The position numbers and the translations under genes are program-made. DNA of 64,000 nucleotides from Clostridium_AD frigoriphilum (lineage in GTDB: Bacteria > Bacillota > Clostridia > Clostridiales > Clostridiaceae). Location of the stretch: assembly GCF_036541405.1 (NCBI RefSeq), contig NZ_JAZHFS010000007.1:1-64000 (forward strand), written 5' to 3'. Positions 43,777 through 52,744 of this stretch are shown here, one piece after another (the stretch's first letter is position 1; each line of letters starts with the position of its first letter). The notes beneath the pieces were generated by a model that was not told the DNA's origin, searched no databases, and saw only the letters and a program-made list of their open reading frames with translations.

Positions 43777-44490
43777 ATTTTCTATTTCATTACTGTTTAT
43801 ATTGAAAATTTCTCCATTGTTCAAATGAATTAATTTAGTTGATAATTTTTTCGACCTAATTTTATCATTTAACTCGTTTATGGCTATTGTTGAATTAGCG
43901 AATTGAAATCTTTGAATAATATCTTGATGCATTGGTATTAAAAATCTTGGATTTAACTCTCTTAAACATAATAATGCACCTCTTTCTCCCATCGTCATTG
44001 GAGGAAGATAATGTGTTATAGGTAACATTGCAATATTAATTGTATACTTTTCAGATATATCTTTCATAAATTTCCCATAATAAGTATCGCCAGCAAAATA
44101 TAATGTTAAATCCTCTGACTTAATGATATATCCAACCGCTGGACATATGTGATTAGCCCGTACAACAGTTATTGAAAAATCGCCAACAACAAATTTATCA
44201 CCTATCCAAACTGGCTTACTCCTAAATATTAGTGGTTTTAATGACCACTTCGGAGCATATATACTACATTTATCTTTAAATTTGCTCAAAAACTTAATAT
44301 CCATATGATCAAAATGATCATGACTAAGTAGAATTGCATCTAGATGCTTAATATCTTTATAATAATTGGAAACATTAGTAGTTCTTTTATATAATAGATT
44401 CCCAAAATTATTAAAATATGGGTCGAACAATATTTGTGAATTTTTACTTGATAATAATATTGTACAGTTCCCCAATAATTGTATTTTCAT
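43741..44490 (-). CDS. Metallo-beta-lactamase-fold hydrolase (UlaG-like)
   Basis: A 249-residue cytoplasmic MBL-fold enzyme with the zinc-binding LLSHDHFDHMD near 54, a further His/Asp set in YFAGDTYYG and a C-terminal His (PMHQD). It resembles UlaG/YycJ-like hydrolases of lactones or phosphodiesters; the substrate cannot be told. Monocistronic; the divergent region upstream holds a long stem-loop at 44556-44599. Confidence 0.83.
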   Translation of the reverse strand: MKIQLLGNCTILLSSKNSQILFDPYFNNFGNLLYKRTTNVSNYYKDIKHLDAILLSHDHFDHMDIKFLSKFKDKCSIYAPKWSLKPLIFRSKPVWIGDKFVVGDFSITVVRANHICPAVGYIIKSEDLTLYFAGDTYYGKFMKDISEKYTINIAMLPITHYLPPMTMGERGALLCLRELNPRFLIPMHQDIIQRFQFANSTIAINELNDKIRSKKLSTKLIHLNNGEIFNINSNEIENKKAISTFKRLE

Positions 44491-44555
44491 ATTATTCCTC
44501 CTAATACAGTTTTTTTAATCTCAATTTAATTATATATCGTTTTATTCGCATATGA

Positions 44556-44599
44556 AACAGGTGATATAAAATCTATTCATTACATTTTAAGCACCTGTT
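44556..44599. other. Long interrupted inverted repeat in the divergent region
   Basis: AACAGGTG and CACCTGTT pair as outer arms, with inner TAAAAT/ATTTTA. There is no T run, so a terminator is unlikely. It may be an operator or a cruciform. Confidence 0.4.
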
Positions 44600-44724
44600 A
44601 ATACAATACAATAAACTATCTAGCATTTATTACGATACAATCATTGACGGGATTATTTATGTTATTATTTAAATAATTATTTCATATAAATACATCCTAA
44701 AATATAGTATAGGGAGGATTACAT

Positions 44725-45558
44725 ATGAATATTTCTAATTCATTAACTACAAGTCCTGCTTCTAAGGATAATATAGCGAAAACTGAAAAATCAAATAATA
44801 TAAAGAAAAATAGAAATTCATCTTTGGGAGGAACTAATAAAAATAAAATATTGGACCAACTAATGAAGCAAAAACAAAATTTAACAGACAGTAAAAATGA
44901 TCTTGTAGATCGAGCTTTAAAAAGTGGTGAGAGCATATCTTCAATAAAAGATAAATTGGAAAATATCGATAGTCAAATTAAAAAAATTGATGCACAAATA
45001 AGTAAAATTCAGATGGAAGATCAGCGCAAGCTTCTTGATACCGATGAAAAAAGTAAGGAAACTAAAAAGAAAAAAGAAAAATCAAAGACTAATTCTTCTA
45101 ATAATATAAAAACAGATGTTGTTTGTGATCAGATGGACAGCCTGTTAAACCTTTCAGGGAATCTAGCAAAAATCCATGTTCTATCTTCTGAAAAAAAGTC
45201 TATGACAGGAGAAACAAATGTTTTGGAAAGTGAAATAAAGCTAGATATAGGGAGAGGACTAAACCCCATTGCCAAAAAAAAACAAGTTGCAAAATTAGCG
45301 GATCAAATGGTCAATATTGCTGAAAATATTGGAAACAACTTAAGTACCATAAACAATGGCCTTAAGGATATTAGAGAAAAAACCACTTCTAATGAGGTAA
45401 TTGATAAAAATAAACAAAATAAAAGCACTGTTAATATAAAAGGTGAAGATAAATTATCACCACAGCAACAACAAATTGTTAAAAATATTCAGTATTATAA
45501 TGATAATATGCCTGAGAATGCCACGCATGATGGCCAGAATGTAGACGCTACAGCTTAA
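44725..45558 (+). CDS. Lys/Ser-rich coiled-coil protein, FlxA-like, upstream of Agr-like pair
   Basis: A 277-residue hydrophilic protein with no signal peptide. A coiled coil at about 48-98 (SIKDKLENIDSQIKKIDAQI) resembles FlxA-type proteins. A Lys-rich linker follows, then a second helical region, then a Gln/Asn-rich tail. I cannot assign a function. ATG follows GGGAGGATTACAT. It lies 37 nt upstream of a LytTR response regulator and is probably in its operon, so it may be an output or partner of that signalling system. Confidence 0.65.
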   Translation: MNISNSLTTSPASKDNIAKTEKSNNIKKNRNSSLGGTNKNKILDQLMKQKQNLTDSKNDLVDRALKSGESISSIKDKLENIDSQIKKIDAQISKIQMEDQRKLLDTDEKSKETKKKKEKSKTNSSNNIKTDVVCDQMDSLLNLSGNLAKIHVLSSEKKSMTGETNVLESEIKLDIGRGLNPIAKKKQVAKLADQMVNIAENIGNNLSTINNGLKDIREKTTSNEVIDKNKQNKSTVNIKGEDKLSPQQQQIVKNIQYYNDNMPENATHDGQNVDATA

Positions 45559-45595
45559 AAATAATTCATGTTATAATAAAAGCTGAGGTGTTTCT

Positions 45596-46297
45596 ATGTT
45601 GAAAATAGCTGTTTGTGAAGATGATCAAAATCAAAGACAAGACTTGGTGAAAATGCTTGAAAGAAATCTAAATAAAGAGCAATATGACATATCTGAATTT
45701 AGTAGCGGAGAAGAATTACTTCTTAGTATAAAAAAATTTGATATGTACTTTTTAGATATCCAAATGAATGGACTTACTGGAATAGAAGTCGCTAAAAAAA
45801 TTAGGTCTATAAATGAAATTTCAGTCATTATATTTATAACAGGTTTTAAAGGCTATGTATTTGAGGCATTTGACGTAAGAGCTTTTCATTATATTTTAAA
45901 ACCAGTTCAAGAAGAAAAGTTCAAAGAAATTTTACGTTCTGCTTTAACACAGTTTGAGAAGAATGATAAATTTATTATTACAAAAATTATGGGTAATCTA
46001 AATAAGATTTTTATTAAAGATATACTGTACATAGAATCAGAACAAAGAAAATTAAAGGTGCATACCACCTATAATGTAATTGAATATTATTATAAAATAT
46101 CTAACATGGAACATGAACTGCAAGGGTGCGATTTTTTTAGATGTCATAAGAGTTATATTGTGAATTTAAAATATGTTCAAAGCTTTGATAGCGGCTCCAT
46201 TACTTTAAGAAACTGTGAAAAAATTTATTTATCAAAATATAAGTCAGCTGATTTCTCCAGGAAATTTATGTACTATTTAAAAAATGAGGAGCAGTAA
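45596..46297 (+). CDS. LytTR-family response regulator (AgrA-like)
   Basis: A 233-residue regulator. Receiver with Asp54 in YFLDIQMNGL, Lys in LKPVQEEKF, and a LytTR DNA-binding domain (KDILYIESEQRKLKVHT; FFRCHKSYIVNLKYVQSF). Two nt separate its stop from the kinase start. No AgrB or AgrD is visible nearby, so the inducing signal is unknown. Confidence 0.9.
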   Translation: MLKIAVCEDDQNQRQDLVKMLERNLNKEQYDISEFSSGEELLLSIKKFDMYFLDIQMNGLTGIEVAKKIRSINEISVIIFITGFKGYVFEAFDVRAFHYILKPVQEEKFKEILRSALTQFEKNDKFIITKIMGNLNKIFIKDILYIESEQRKLKVHTTYNVIEYYYKISNMEHELQGCDFFRCHKSYIVNLKYVQSFDSGSITLRNCEKIYLSKYKSADFSRKFMYYLKNEEQ

Positions 46298-46299
46298 CC

Positions 46300-47679
46300 A
46301 TGGAAAATCAGCAAATATTTCAAATAGCTAATCTTTTATCTATATACTGTGTCCTACCTTTGCAATATGTAGTTGAATACTACTTTTATAAGAATTTTTT
46401 AGGATTTAAAAATAAAGCTTGGAGATTCATCTTGGGTTTTGCATTTATAACGGCAATAGACTTTTTTAGTATGAAACTACAGGGATTAATATGGCGAATA
46501 CTTATATATAATGTGGTTTGGTTTATTATTATTTACATTTTATGTAATGGTGATTTTTTCATAAAGCTTTATGCTGTTCTTGTAAATGATACCATACTAT
46601 TACTAATTAGCTTAAGTTTCTTAACTTTTGATTTCGGATTGATTCCTATGGTAAGTAATATGAATATATTATTTCGTGAAAATGTGATACTCTATTTCAC
46701 AAAAAATGTGGTCACTGATAGCATACGCTATATAGCGCTCTTTCTATTTTTAAAAAATATTTGTAAGTTCTTAAATTTAAAAGAAAAATCAATAAATATA
46801 TATCAAAGTTTATATTTACTCATTCCCTGCTTAGCAAGTTATAGCTTAGCAATTATTTTTTTTATGATTCAAACTATTAAAATTGGAGATAAACAATATT
46901 ATTTACCTTACCTATTCCCTAAAATTTATTATGCGTTGCCCTTTGTAAGCTTTACATTGCTATTTTCTATAGTAATTACTGCTTATACCTTTAAAAAAAT
47001 GCTAGAAGGAGAAGATGAAAAACAAAGAAATATGATTATGGAACAACAATTTAAGCTGCAGTTAGAACATAGCAAAAATATAGCACAATTTTATAGTGGC
47101 ATAAGCAGTGTAATCCATGATTTAAACAATCATCTTGCTTGTTTAAAATCTTTGACTGAAGACAACAATATTGAAGAAATAAAAAAATATCTGAATAATA
47201 TAGGGAATACTGTAAGTAAATTAGATTTTAAAATTAAGACAGGCAATTCTATATCTGATGCAGTAATAAATGAAAAATACAATATTGCACAAGGGGAAGG
47301 AATAGAATTTATATGTGATTTTATACTTCCTACGGAAAGCTTGTTTCAACCTATAGATTTATGTGTGATTTTAGGTAACTCTTTAGATAATGCAATAGAG
47401 GCTTGCAGAAAAATCACAGATAATACTATCGATAAAGTAATTGCGGTTAAATCTTATATTAGAGGTATGTACTTGATTATTGAAGTTTCAAATACTACTA
47501 CGGGTAAACTTCAATATAGTGAAAACCAAATTACCAGTACTAAACTGGATAAACGTAATCATGGTATTGGAATTTCTAATATAAAAATGGCTATTAAAAA
47601 ATATGATGGAATTATGGACATAGTACTAGAAAAGAATAAATTCAGTATGAATGTTATGATAAAGATAAGAGGCGATTAA
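46300..47679 (+). CDS. GHKL-type sensor kinase (AgrC-like)
   Basis: A 459-residue kinase with six or seven membrane helices in residues 8-235, then a coiled linker, VIHDLNNHLACLK with the candidate phospho-accepting His, and a GHKL ATPase domain with LGNSLDNAIEA and NHGIGISNIK. This is the AgrC pattern of peptide-pheromone sensors. It pairs with the LytTR regulator upstream. A weak hairpin at 47755-47770 may end the operon. Confidence 0.88.
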   Translation: MENQQIFQIANLLSIYCVLPLQYVVEYYFYKNFLGFKNKAWRFILGFAFITAIDFFSMKLQGLIWRILIYNVVWFIIIYILCNGDFFIKLYAVLVNDTILLLISLSFLTFDFGLIPMVSNMNILFRENVILYFTKNVVTDSIRYIALFLFLKNICKFLNLKEKSINIYQSLYLLIPCLASYSLAIIFFMIQTIKIGDKQYYLPYLFPKIYYALPFVSFTLLFSIVITAYTFKKMLEGEDEKQRNMIMEQQFKLQLEHSKNIAQFYSGISSVIHDLNNHLACLKSLTEDNNIEEIKKYLNNIGNTVSKLDFKIKTGNSISDAVINEKYNIAQGEGIEFICDFILPTESLFQPIDLCVILGNSLDNAIEACRKITDNTIDKVIAVKSYIRGMYLIIEVSNTTTGKLQYSENQITSTKLDKRNHGIGISNIKMAIKKYDGIMDIVLEKNKFSMNVMIKIRGD

Positions 47680-47754
47680 GATCTCCTCTTATACAATCCT
47701 TTGCAAGAGTCACCAGCCACGAGTTCAAATCCATTTTTGCCAAAGTCAAAGATT

Positions 47755-47770
47755 CTAGCAGTTTTGCTAG
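47755..47770 (+). terminator. Weak hairpin terminator after the AgrC-like gene
   Basis: CTAGCA-GTTT-TGCTAG, perfect but short, with a T run only 20 nt later (47783-47792). Confidence 0.45.
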
Positions 47771-47825
47771 GACCTGTTTAATATTTTTTTTTAATATATA
47801 TGGTAACATCACAATAATTTGTAGC

Positions 47826-48521
47826 CTATTTCTCTAAAGCAAATTCAACCGCAGAGATAGCATGTATTGTTGTTGTATCAAAAACTGGTATATTAACATC
47901 TTCTTGCTTTATCAATAAAGGTATTTCTGTACACCCTAGCACTATTCCCTCAGCACCCTTCAATGCTAAGTTCTTTATAACACTTATATATTTTTCCTTT
48001 GAAGCCTCATTTATTATACCCTTACATAATTCATTATAAATAATTTCATGAATGATTTCTCTCTCATTTTCATCTGGAATAATTACATCAATATTACATT
48101 TCCTCTTTAGCACTTGTTTATAAAAATCTTGTTCCATAGTAAATTTAGTTCCAAGTAATCCTACCTTTTTCATTCCCTTTTCAATTATTTTTTCACCTGT
48201 TACCTCGGCTATATGTAAAACTTTTATTCCTACTTTATTCTCTATATCACTTGCCATTTTATGCATTGTATTAGTACATATTATAATAAAATCAGCACCG
48301 CCATTTTTAAGCTTTTCAGCAGCATTAACCATAATATTAGTTAATTCATCCCATTTATTTTCATGCTGTAATACTTCTATTTCTTCAAAATCTACTGAAT
48401 ACATTAAGCATTGTGCCGAATGAAGTCCTCCTAATTTTAATTTGACTGTTTGATTTATAATTCTGTAATATTCAAGTGATGATTCCCAGCTCATTCCACC
48501 TATTAAACCAATTGTTTTCAA
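47826..48521 (-). CDS. Aspartate/glutamate racemase family protein
   Basis: A 231-residue cofactor-independent racemase. IGLIGGMSWESSLEYYRIIN at the start, catalytic Cys82 in CTNTMHK and Cys197 in LGCTEIP give the two-cysteine mechanism. It probably makes D-aspartate or another D-amino acid for the wall or as a signal. Single gene, followed on the same strand upstream by an acetyltransferase gene 76 nt away. Confidence 0.87.
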   Translation of the reverse strand: MKTIGLIGGMSWESSLEYYRIINQTVKLKLGGLHSAQCLMYSVDFEEIEVLQHENKWDELTNIMVNAAEKLKNGGADFIIICTNTMHKMASDIENKVGIKVLHIAEVTGEKIIEKGMKKVGLLGTKFTMEQDFYKQVLKRKCNIDVIIPDENEREIIHEIIYNELCKGIINEASKEKYISVIKNLALKGAEGIVLGCTEIPLLIKQEDVNIPVFDTTTIHAISAVEFALEK

Positions 48522-48597
48522 ATTAATTCTCTCCTCTACATTTTCAAATCATTATTATACGATTTTTTATAAATTTGTCATAAAATATTTGAAACTA

Positions 48598-49485
48598 TTA
48601 TATGCTAACCCTATAATAATTCATTACAGACATTTCTTCAAAGCCACAAACTTTGTATAAATTAAGTGCAGTGTTGTTTTTAGATTCCACATCCAACTCT
48701 ACATCACTTATGTTTTCTTCCTTAATTATACGTAAAACTTCTTTTAAAGCTTGTTTCCCATAACCTTTACCTCTAAAATTTGGCAATATTCCAAAGCCAC
48801 ATATAAAGGCAGAATTATCGCTATGTTCTATCCTAATTTTACCTATAATAGCTTTATTTAATTCAATCATATATGTTGTCATATTTATGATTTCCTCTTC
48901 CTCTGGAAAACTTTCACCCTCTTCTGAACCATAGAAAAATATTGCATTTTGTCTCGCTATTTCCCTTTTGTCTGCTTTCTCAGCTTTTCTTAAACTGATT
49001 GAATTTATGTTTTCTAAAATAGTTTTGTTAAATAACTTCATTCTATACTCTGAAAAATCATATTTCCCACATACAGCCTTTATAAAAAAGGTTCCCGATC
49101 TAGATTTACCATCTGATAATAAAAATATATTATTAAAGTTTCTTTTCTGGCACTCCTCTGTTGCAAGTTTAAAAAGCTTTGTAAATAAGCCTTTTCTACG
49201 AAAGTCTGGATGAGTCATACCGTTAATTTCACCATTATTACCTCCAAAGCTTGAAATACCAAGGTAGGCCACTAAAACATCTTCTACATAATATAAATAT
49301 TCATTAATTTCCTTTAAACCTATATAATCATTTTTGGTTACACTTACTTTATAATCTAATTCTAATTTTAAATTGGTTTTGTCTTTCAAACTACAAAGTA
49401 CTTCTAGTTGATTTATTTCTTTATACTCCCTTTCTGATATGTATTGTTTTAAACAAATAGTTTGATTTAATATTTTTTCTGACAT
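48598..49485 (-). CDS. Tandem GNAT-family N-acetyltransferase
   Basis: A 295-residue protein with two GNAT folds. The N-terminal one has HPDFRRKGLFTKLF, the C-terminal one FGILPNFRGKGYGKQALKEV and a typical ENNTALNLYKVCGF end. Both have acetyl-CoA pyrophosphate-loop motifs (RRKGLF, RGKGYG). The substrate is unknown. ATG follows AAAGGAGATTAGAAA. Confidence 0.85.
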   Translation of the reverse strand: MSEKILNQTICLKQYISEREYKEINQLEVLCSLKDKTNLKLELDYKVSVTKNDYIGLKEINEYLYYVEDVLVAYLGISSFGGNNGEINGMTHPDFRRKGLFTKLFKLATEECQKRNFNNIFLLSDGKSRSGTFFIKAVCGKYDFSEYRMKLFNKTILENINSISLRKAEKADKREIARQNAIFFYGSEEGESFPEEEEIINMTTYMIELNKAIIGKIRIEHSDNSAFICGFGILPNFRGKGYGKQALKEVLRIIKEENISDVELDVESKNNTALNLYKVCGFEEMSVMNYYRVSI

Positions 49486-49742
49486 TTTCTAATCTCCTTT
49501 TTATATGAATAATTTATTTATATTAATATACAGTCAATTTTAAAATACCATATATGTTTTATAATTACAATTTATAATTTTCAATTAATTGACTAATATT
49601 AATGCCAGTACTATTATTAATATTAGTTATATTAATAATATGTTGTCAAATGTAAAATTTAATTTATTAAAACCAAAGCATATTATGATTATGAATTTGA
49701 ACTGTTAATAAAAAAAGTTTTTATCTGAAAAGGGAGATATTA

Positions 49743-50996
49743 ATGAGTAGCTTATCTGTAGTTAGAAGAAATTTAGGTAATACTTTTCCAGCACTTAAGG
49801 AAAAAAACTTTATGTATTTTTGGACCGGACAGTGTATATCTCTACTCGGCACTTGGGTGCAGCGAACAGCTCAGCAATGGTTAGTATATAGTATTACAAA
49901 ATCCCCATTATTATTAGGGCTTTTAGGTGTGGCCCAATTTACCCCCGTTCTTTTCTTCTCTCTATTTGCAGGTGTGTTTATAGATAGATTTAACAAGAAA
50001 AAAGTGCTTATATTTACTCAAAGCATTTTAATGATGCTAGCATTTACACTATCCTTTCTAGTATGGAGTGGTAAAGTACACTATTGGCACGTACTTGTTA
50101 TTGCAATCATAATGGGTTTTGTAAATACGCTAGATATGCCTACAAGACAATCTTTTATACCAGAATTGGTTGAAAAGAAAAACATAATAAATGCCATTGG
50201 ACTAAATTCCTCTGTATTTAATATGGCAAGAATTATAGGACCCGCAATTGCAGGCTATTTAATGATACGTTTTGGAACCGCACTGTGCTTCTTTTTTAAT
50301 GGTTTAAGCTTTATAGCTGTAATTATAGGTATAGTTTTGATTAAACCAACTCATTCATATATAAGAAAACAAAGTGGTAACATATTTTTAGGTATTTCTG
50401 AGGGTTTAAAATATATTATATCAAATAAAACAATTTTAGCAGCAGTGTTATCCATGTTTGCAGTAGGAACCTTCTCTATGAATTCTGATGTCATTATTCC
50501 TGTCTTTTCTACAATAGTTCTACATCAAGGAGCTGGTGGATATAGTACTCTTTTATCAGTCATGGGAGTAGGTTCTCTTATCGCCGCTTTAACCGTTATA
50601 ACTACAACTAGAAAAGGTCCAAATAAGAAATTACTCTATGGTAGTTCAATATTAGTTTGTTTGTCTCAAACTGTTTTGCTATTTACACATTCTTACTTAA
50701 TATCTTCTGTAATGCTTGCATTAGTCGGGTTTTTCACTGTAGCTTTTTCAACTTCAGTAAATTCAACAATCCAGTTAAACACAAGTGATGATTACAGGGG
50801 TAGAGTAATGAGCGTTTATTCCTTGGCTAATAATGGAACCACTCCTCTTGGGAATCTTTTTGCAGGCACCATTACAGAAAAATTTGGACCTAATTTAGGA
50901 TTTTTCGGTTGTGGTTTCGTGGCACTAGTTTTGATGGTTACAGTACTTGGGTCATTGAAAATTAACATATTTTCAAATGCAAAAGATAAAAAATAA
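49743..50996 (+). CDS. MFS exporter, EntS-like
   Basis: A 417-residue, 12-helix transporter. FWTGQCISLLGTWVQRTAQQ near the N-terminus, DRFNKKKVLIFTQ after helix 2 and NTLDMPTRQSFIPELV are typical of the EntS/DHA3 exporter branch (siderophores, macrolides). ATG follows AAAGGGAGATATTA. Monocistronic; the substrate is unknown. Confidence 0.85.
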   Translation: MSSLSVVRRNLGNTFPALKEKNFMYFWTGQCISLLGTWVQRTAQQWLVYSITKSPLLLGLLGVAQFTPVLFFSLFAGVFIDRFNKKKVLIFTQSILMMLAFTLSFLVWSGKVHYWHVLVIAIIMGFVNTLDMPTRQSFIPELVEKKNIINAIGLNSSVFNMARIIGPAIAGYLMIRFGTALCFFFNGLSFIAVIIGIVLIKPTHSYIRKQSGNIFLGISEGLKYIISNKTILAAVLSMFAVGTFSMNSDVIIPVFSTIVLHQGAGGYSTLLSVMGVGSLIAALTVITTTRKGPNKKLLYGSSILVCLSQTVLLFTHSYLISSVMLALVGFFTVAFSTSVNSTIQLNTSDDYRGRVMSVYSLANNGTTPLGNLFAGTITEKFGPNLGFFGCGFVALVLMVTVLGSLKINIFSNAKDKK

Positions 50997-51264
50997 TATA
51001 CATTTTTTATGTTTTTTAAAATTAATCATAATTATTACTCCTTTAAAATATGTTTATCAATTTTATCATAACTATATTACAGCACCATAATCTATAAGTG
51101 TTTACTAAAACCTAGTTCGTTTCATACTATATGAAATCATAATTTCAATTATAAGGTATTTCATTTAAACATTTCTTTCTCAAAAACTAACTTTTTATCT
51201 TTTAATCTCGATAACAATAGTATGATTTATTTTTTTAATCTTATTTGAAGGGAGAAAACATAAA
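50997..51264. other. Intergenic region, no gene seen
   Basis: 268 nt of AT-rich sequence before the flagellin-like gene. I see no ORF with a binding site and no strong terminator; presumably promoter sequence. Confidence 0.5.
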
Positions 51265-52074
51265 ATGATTATTGGGAATATAAAAAATCCATATATAAAT
51301 AATATTAGTAACCAACAACTTAAAAAGGTACTGAGTAACAATAATATTATTACCAATGCCAAAAAATCAAGTTCTGAAGAAATTATGAAACAGAAAATAA
51401 GGAATATGAATAGTCAATTGGCACTTAGTCAAAATTCAGAACAACAAATAGAAATTGGAATGTCCACTTTACAAGAAAAAGAGGTAGGATTAGACAATAT
51501 AAAAGATATAGGCAACCAAATCAAAGAACTGTCAAAGCAATATGCAAGTTCTGATTTGAGTGAAAATGATAAGTCAAAAATTGAAAAGCAAGCAGATGAA
51601 TTATTAAATAATTTAGGCAGTCTTATGAATCAAAAAGAAGAAAATAATATAGTAGGAGATAAGACAATTAAGATAAATGGATCTGATGGTAAAACCAGTG
51701 TTATATTGTCTAAGAGTCTTAATATAACACTTGATTTTGGAAAATTAGATGACACTAAACCAGATAATACAGACAAAACAAATAATGATAAGCACTTTTC
51801 AAACAATGTTAGTGTAACAACTTTACTTAAGAACCCTTCTATAATTGAAGAAAGAATATTAAATCCAGTTCAAAAATCTATAGAAAAAGTAGATGATGCA
51901 AAGTCAATTGTATATAGCAATTTTATGAAAGAGTACTCATCAGCAACAAGTTCAATAGATGGATTGTTTAAAATAGGTGGAATAAGTGCTTATGCAAAGG
52001 ATTCAAAAATGTTACAACAGGAATCAATTTATATTAGGATGTCTGCATTATACTCTCACCCTTTAAATAAATAA
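51265..52074 (+). CDS. Flagellin-N-domain-like protein outside a flagellar locus
   Basis: A 269-residue protein without a signal peptide. Residues 50-118 (NSQLALSQNSEQQIEIGMST, then DNIKDIGNQIKELSKQYASS and KSKIEKQADELLNNLGSL) follow the pattern of the flagellin N-terminal helices. The middle is polar and unrelated to flagellin. The C-terminus is helical (VDDAKSIVYSNFMKEYSSAT). It may be a distant flagellin-like or hook-associated protein or a secreted coiled-coil protein. No flagellar genes flank it; an 88-residue stefin-like gene follows after 147 nt. Confidence 0.6.
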   Translation: MIIGNIKNPYINNISNQQLKKVLSNNNIITNAKKSSSEEIMKQKIRNMNSQLALSQNSEQQIEIGMSTLQEKEVGLDNIKDIGNQIKELSKQYASSDLSENDKSKIEKQADELLNNLGSLMNQKEENNIVGDKTIKINGSDGKTSVILSKSLNITLDFGKLDDTKPDNTDKTNNDKHFSNNVSVTTLLKNPSIIEERILNPVQKSIEKVDDAKSIVYSNFMKEYSSATSSIDGLFKIGGISAYAKDSKMLQQESIYIRMSALYSHPLNK

Positions 52075-52221
52075 AATCTCAAATATTCATAAAATATTTT
52101 CAACTTTCTCCAATCACACTTAATCAACAAACTCCATATATTATTTGTATATAGAAAACCTATCAAAGATATATAATTGTTTAGGTACATTCAAATAAAA
52201 AAATAATAAGGAGGGAATAAG

Positions 52222-52488
52222 ATGAAAATTTGTGGGGGATGGACAATTCAAGAACCTGTTAGTAAAGAAAATAAAAAAGTACTTGATATTGCTCTAAAAG
52301 GATTCGTAGGCTCTACTTTTGAACCTATAGTAGTTGCTACTCAAATTGTAAATGGAGTTAACTATGTATTTATAGCTAAGTCTACCACTGTAACATTACC
52401 ACCTAAAACTGGCCTAGTAAAAATATATGTTTCTGCAACACCTGCTGGCACGGAACCTAAGCTCGTTAATATTGAGACAATAGTATAA
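52222..52488 (+). CDS. Stefin-type cystatin (I25 cysteine protease inhibitor)
   Basis: An 88-residue protein without a signal peptide. It has the stefin hallmarks: MKICGGWTIQEP at the N-terminus (the Gly-Gly that enters the protease cleft) and QIVNG at 41-45, equivalent to the QVVAG loop, followed by NYVFIAK. The family inhibits papain-like cysteine proteases. ATG follows AAGGAGGGAATAAG, a strong binding site, and a strong terminator follows, so it is a compact expressed gene. Bacterial stefins are rare; the target, self or host, is unknown. Confidence 0.78.
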   Translation: MKICGGWTIQEPVSKENKKVLDIALKGFVGSTFEPIVVATQIVNGVNYVFIAKSTTVTLPPKTGLVKIYVSATPAGTEPKLVNIETIV

Positions 52489-52508
52489 ATAAAATATAAT
52501 ACAAAACA

Positions 52509-52546
52509 ATATAGCTAGGTGATAAATATTTATTACCTAGCTATAT
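52509..52546 (+). terminator. Terminator after the stefin gene
   Basis: ATATAGCTAGGT paired perfectly with ACCTAGCTATAT, followed by TT. The loop can pair further. Confidence 0.85.
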
Positions 52547-52744
52547 TTCTATAAATTGCGACAACTATATTTAACTTCATTACATAATTCGCTAATATAG
52601 TGGACAAACCCTTTTACGAATCATACAGTGTTATTTTTAAAAGTATTAAGCATATATGTATTGCATGATTACATATTAATGGTAAACTTATCAGTATAGT
52701 TAAATGTTCAGAATTTATAAACATTTAAAACAAGGAGGTTTCAA

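Noticed and set aside
47710..47752. tRNA-like segment with a TTCAAAT loop and TTTTTGCCA
   Set aside because: The T-stem does not pair beyond one base, and no D-arm or anticodon arm is found upstream; at most a chance match or a very decayed remnant.
52489..52744. Possible SAM riboswitch or T-box before the S-methylmethionine permease gene
   Set aside because: No conserved core, no GGGTGG element and no terminator/antiterminator pair could be found; only the stefin terminator and AT-rich sequence.
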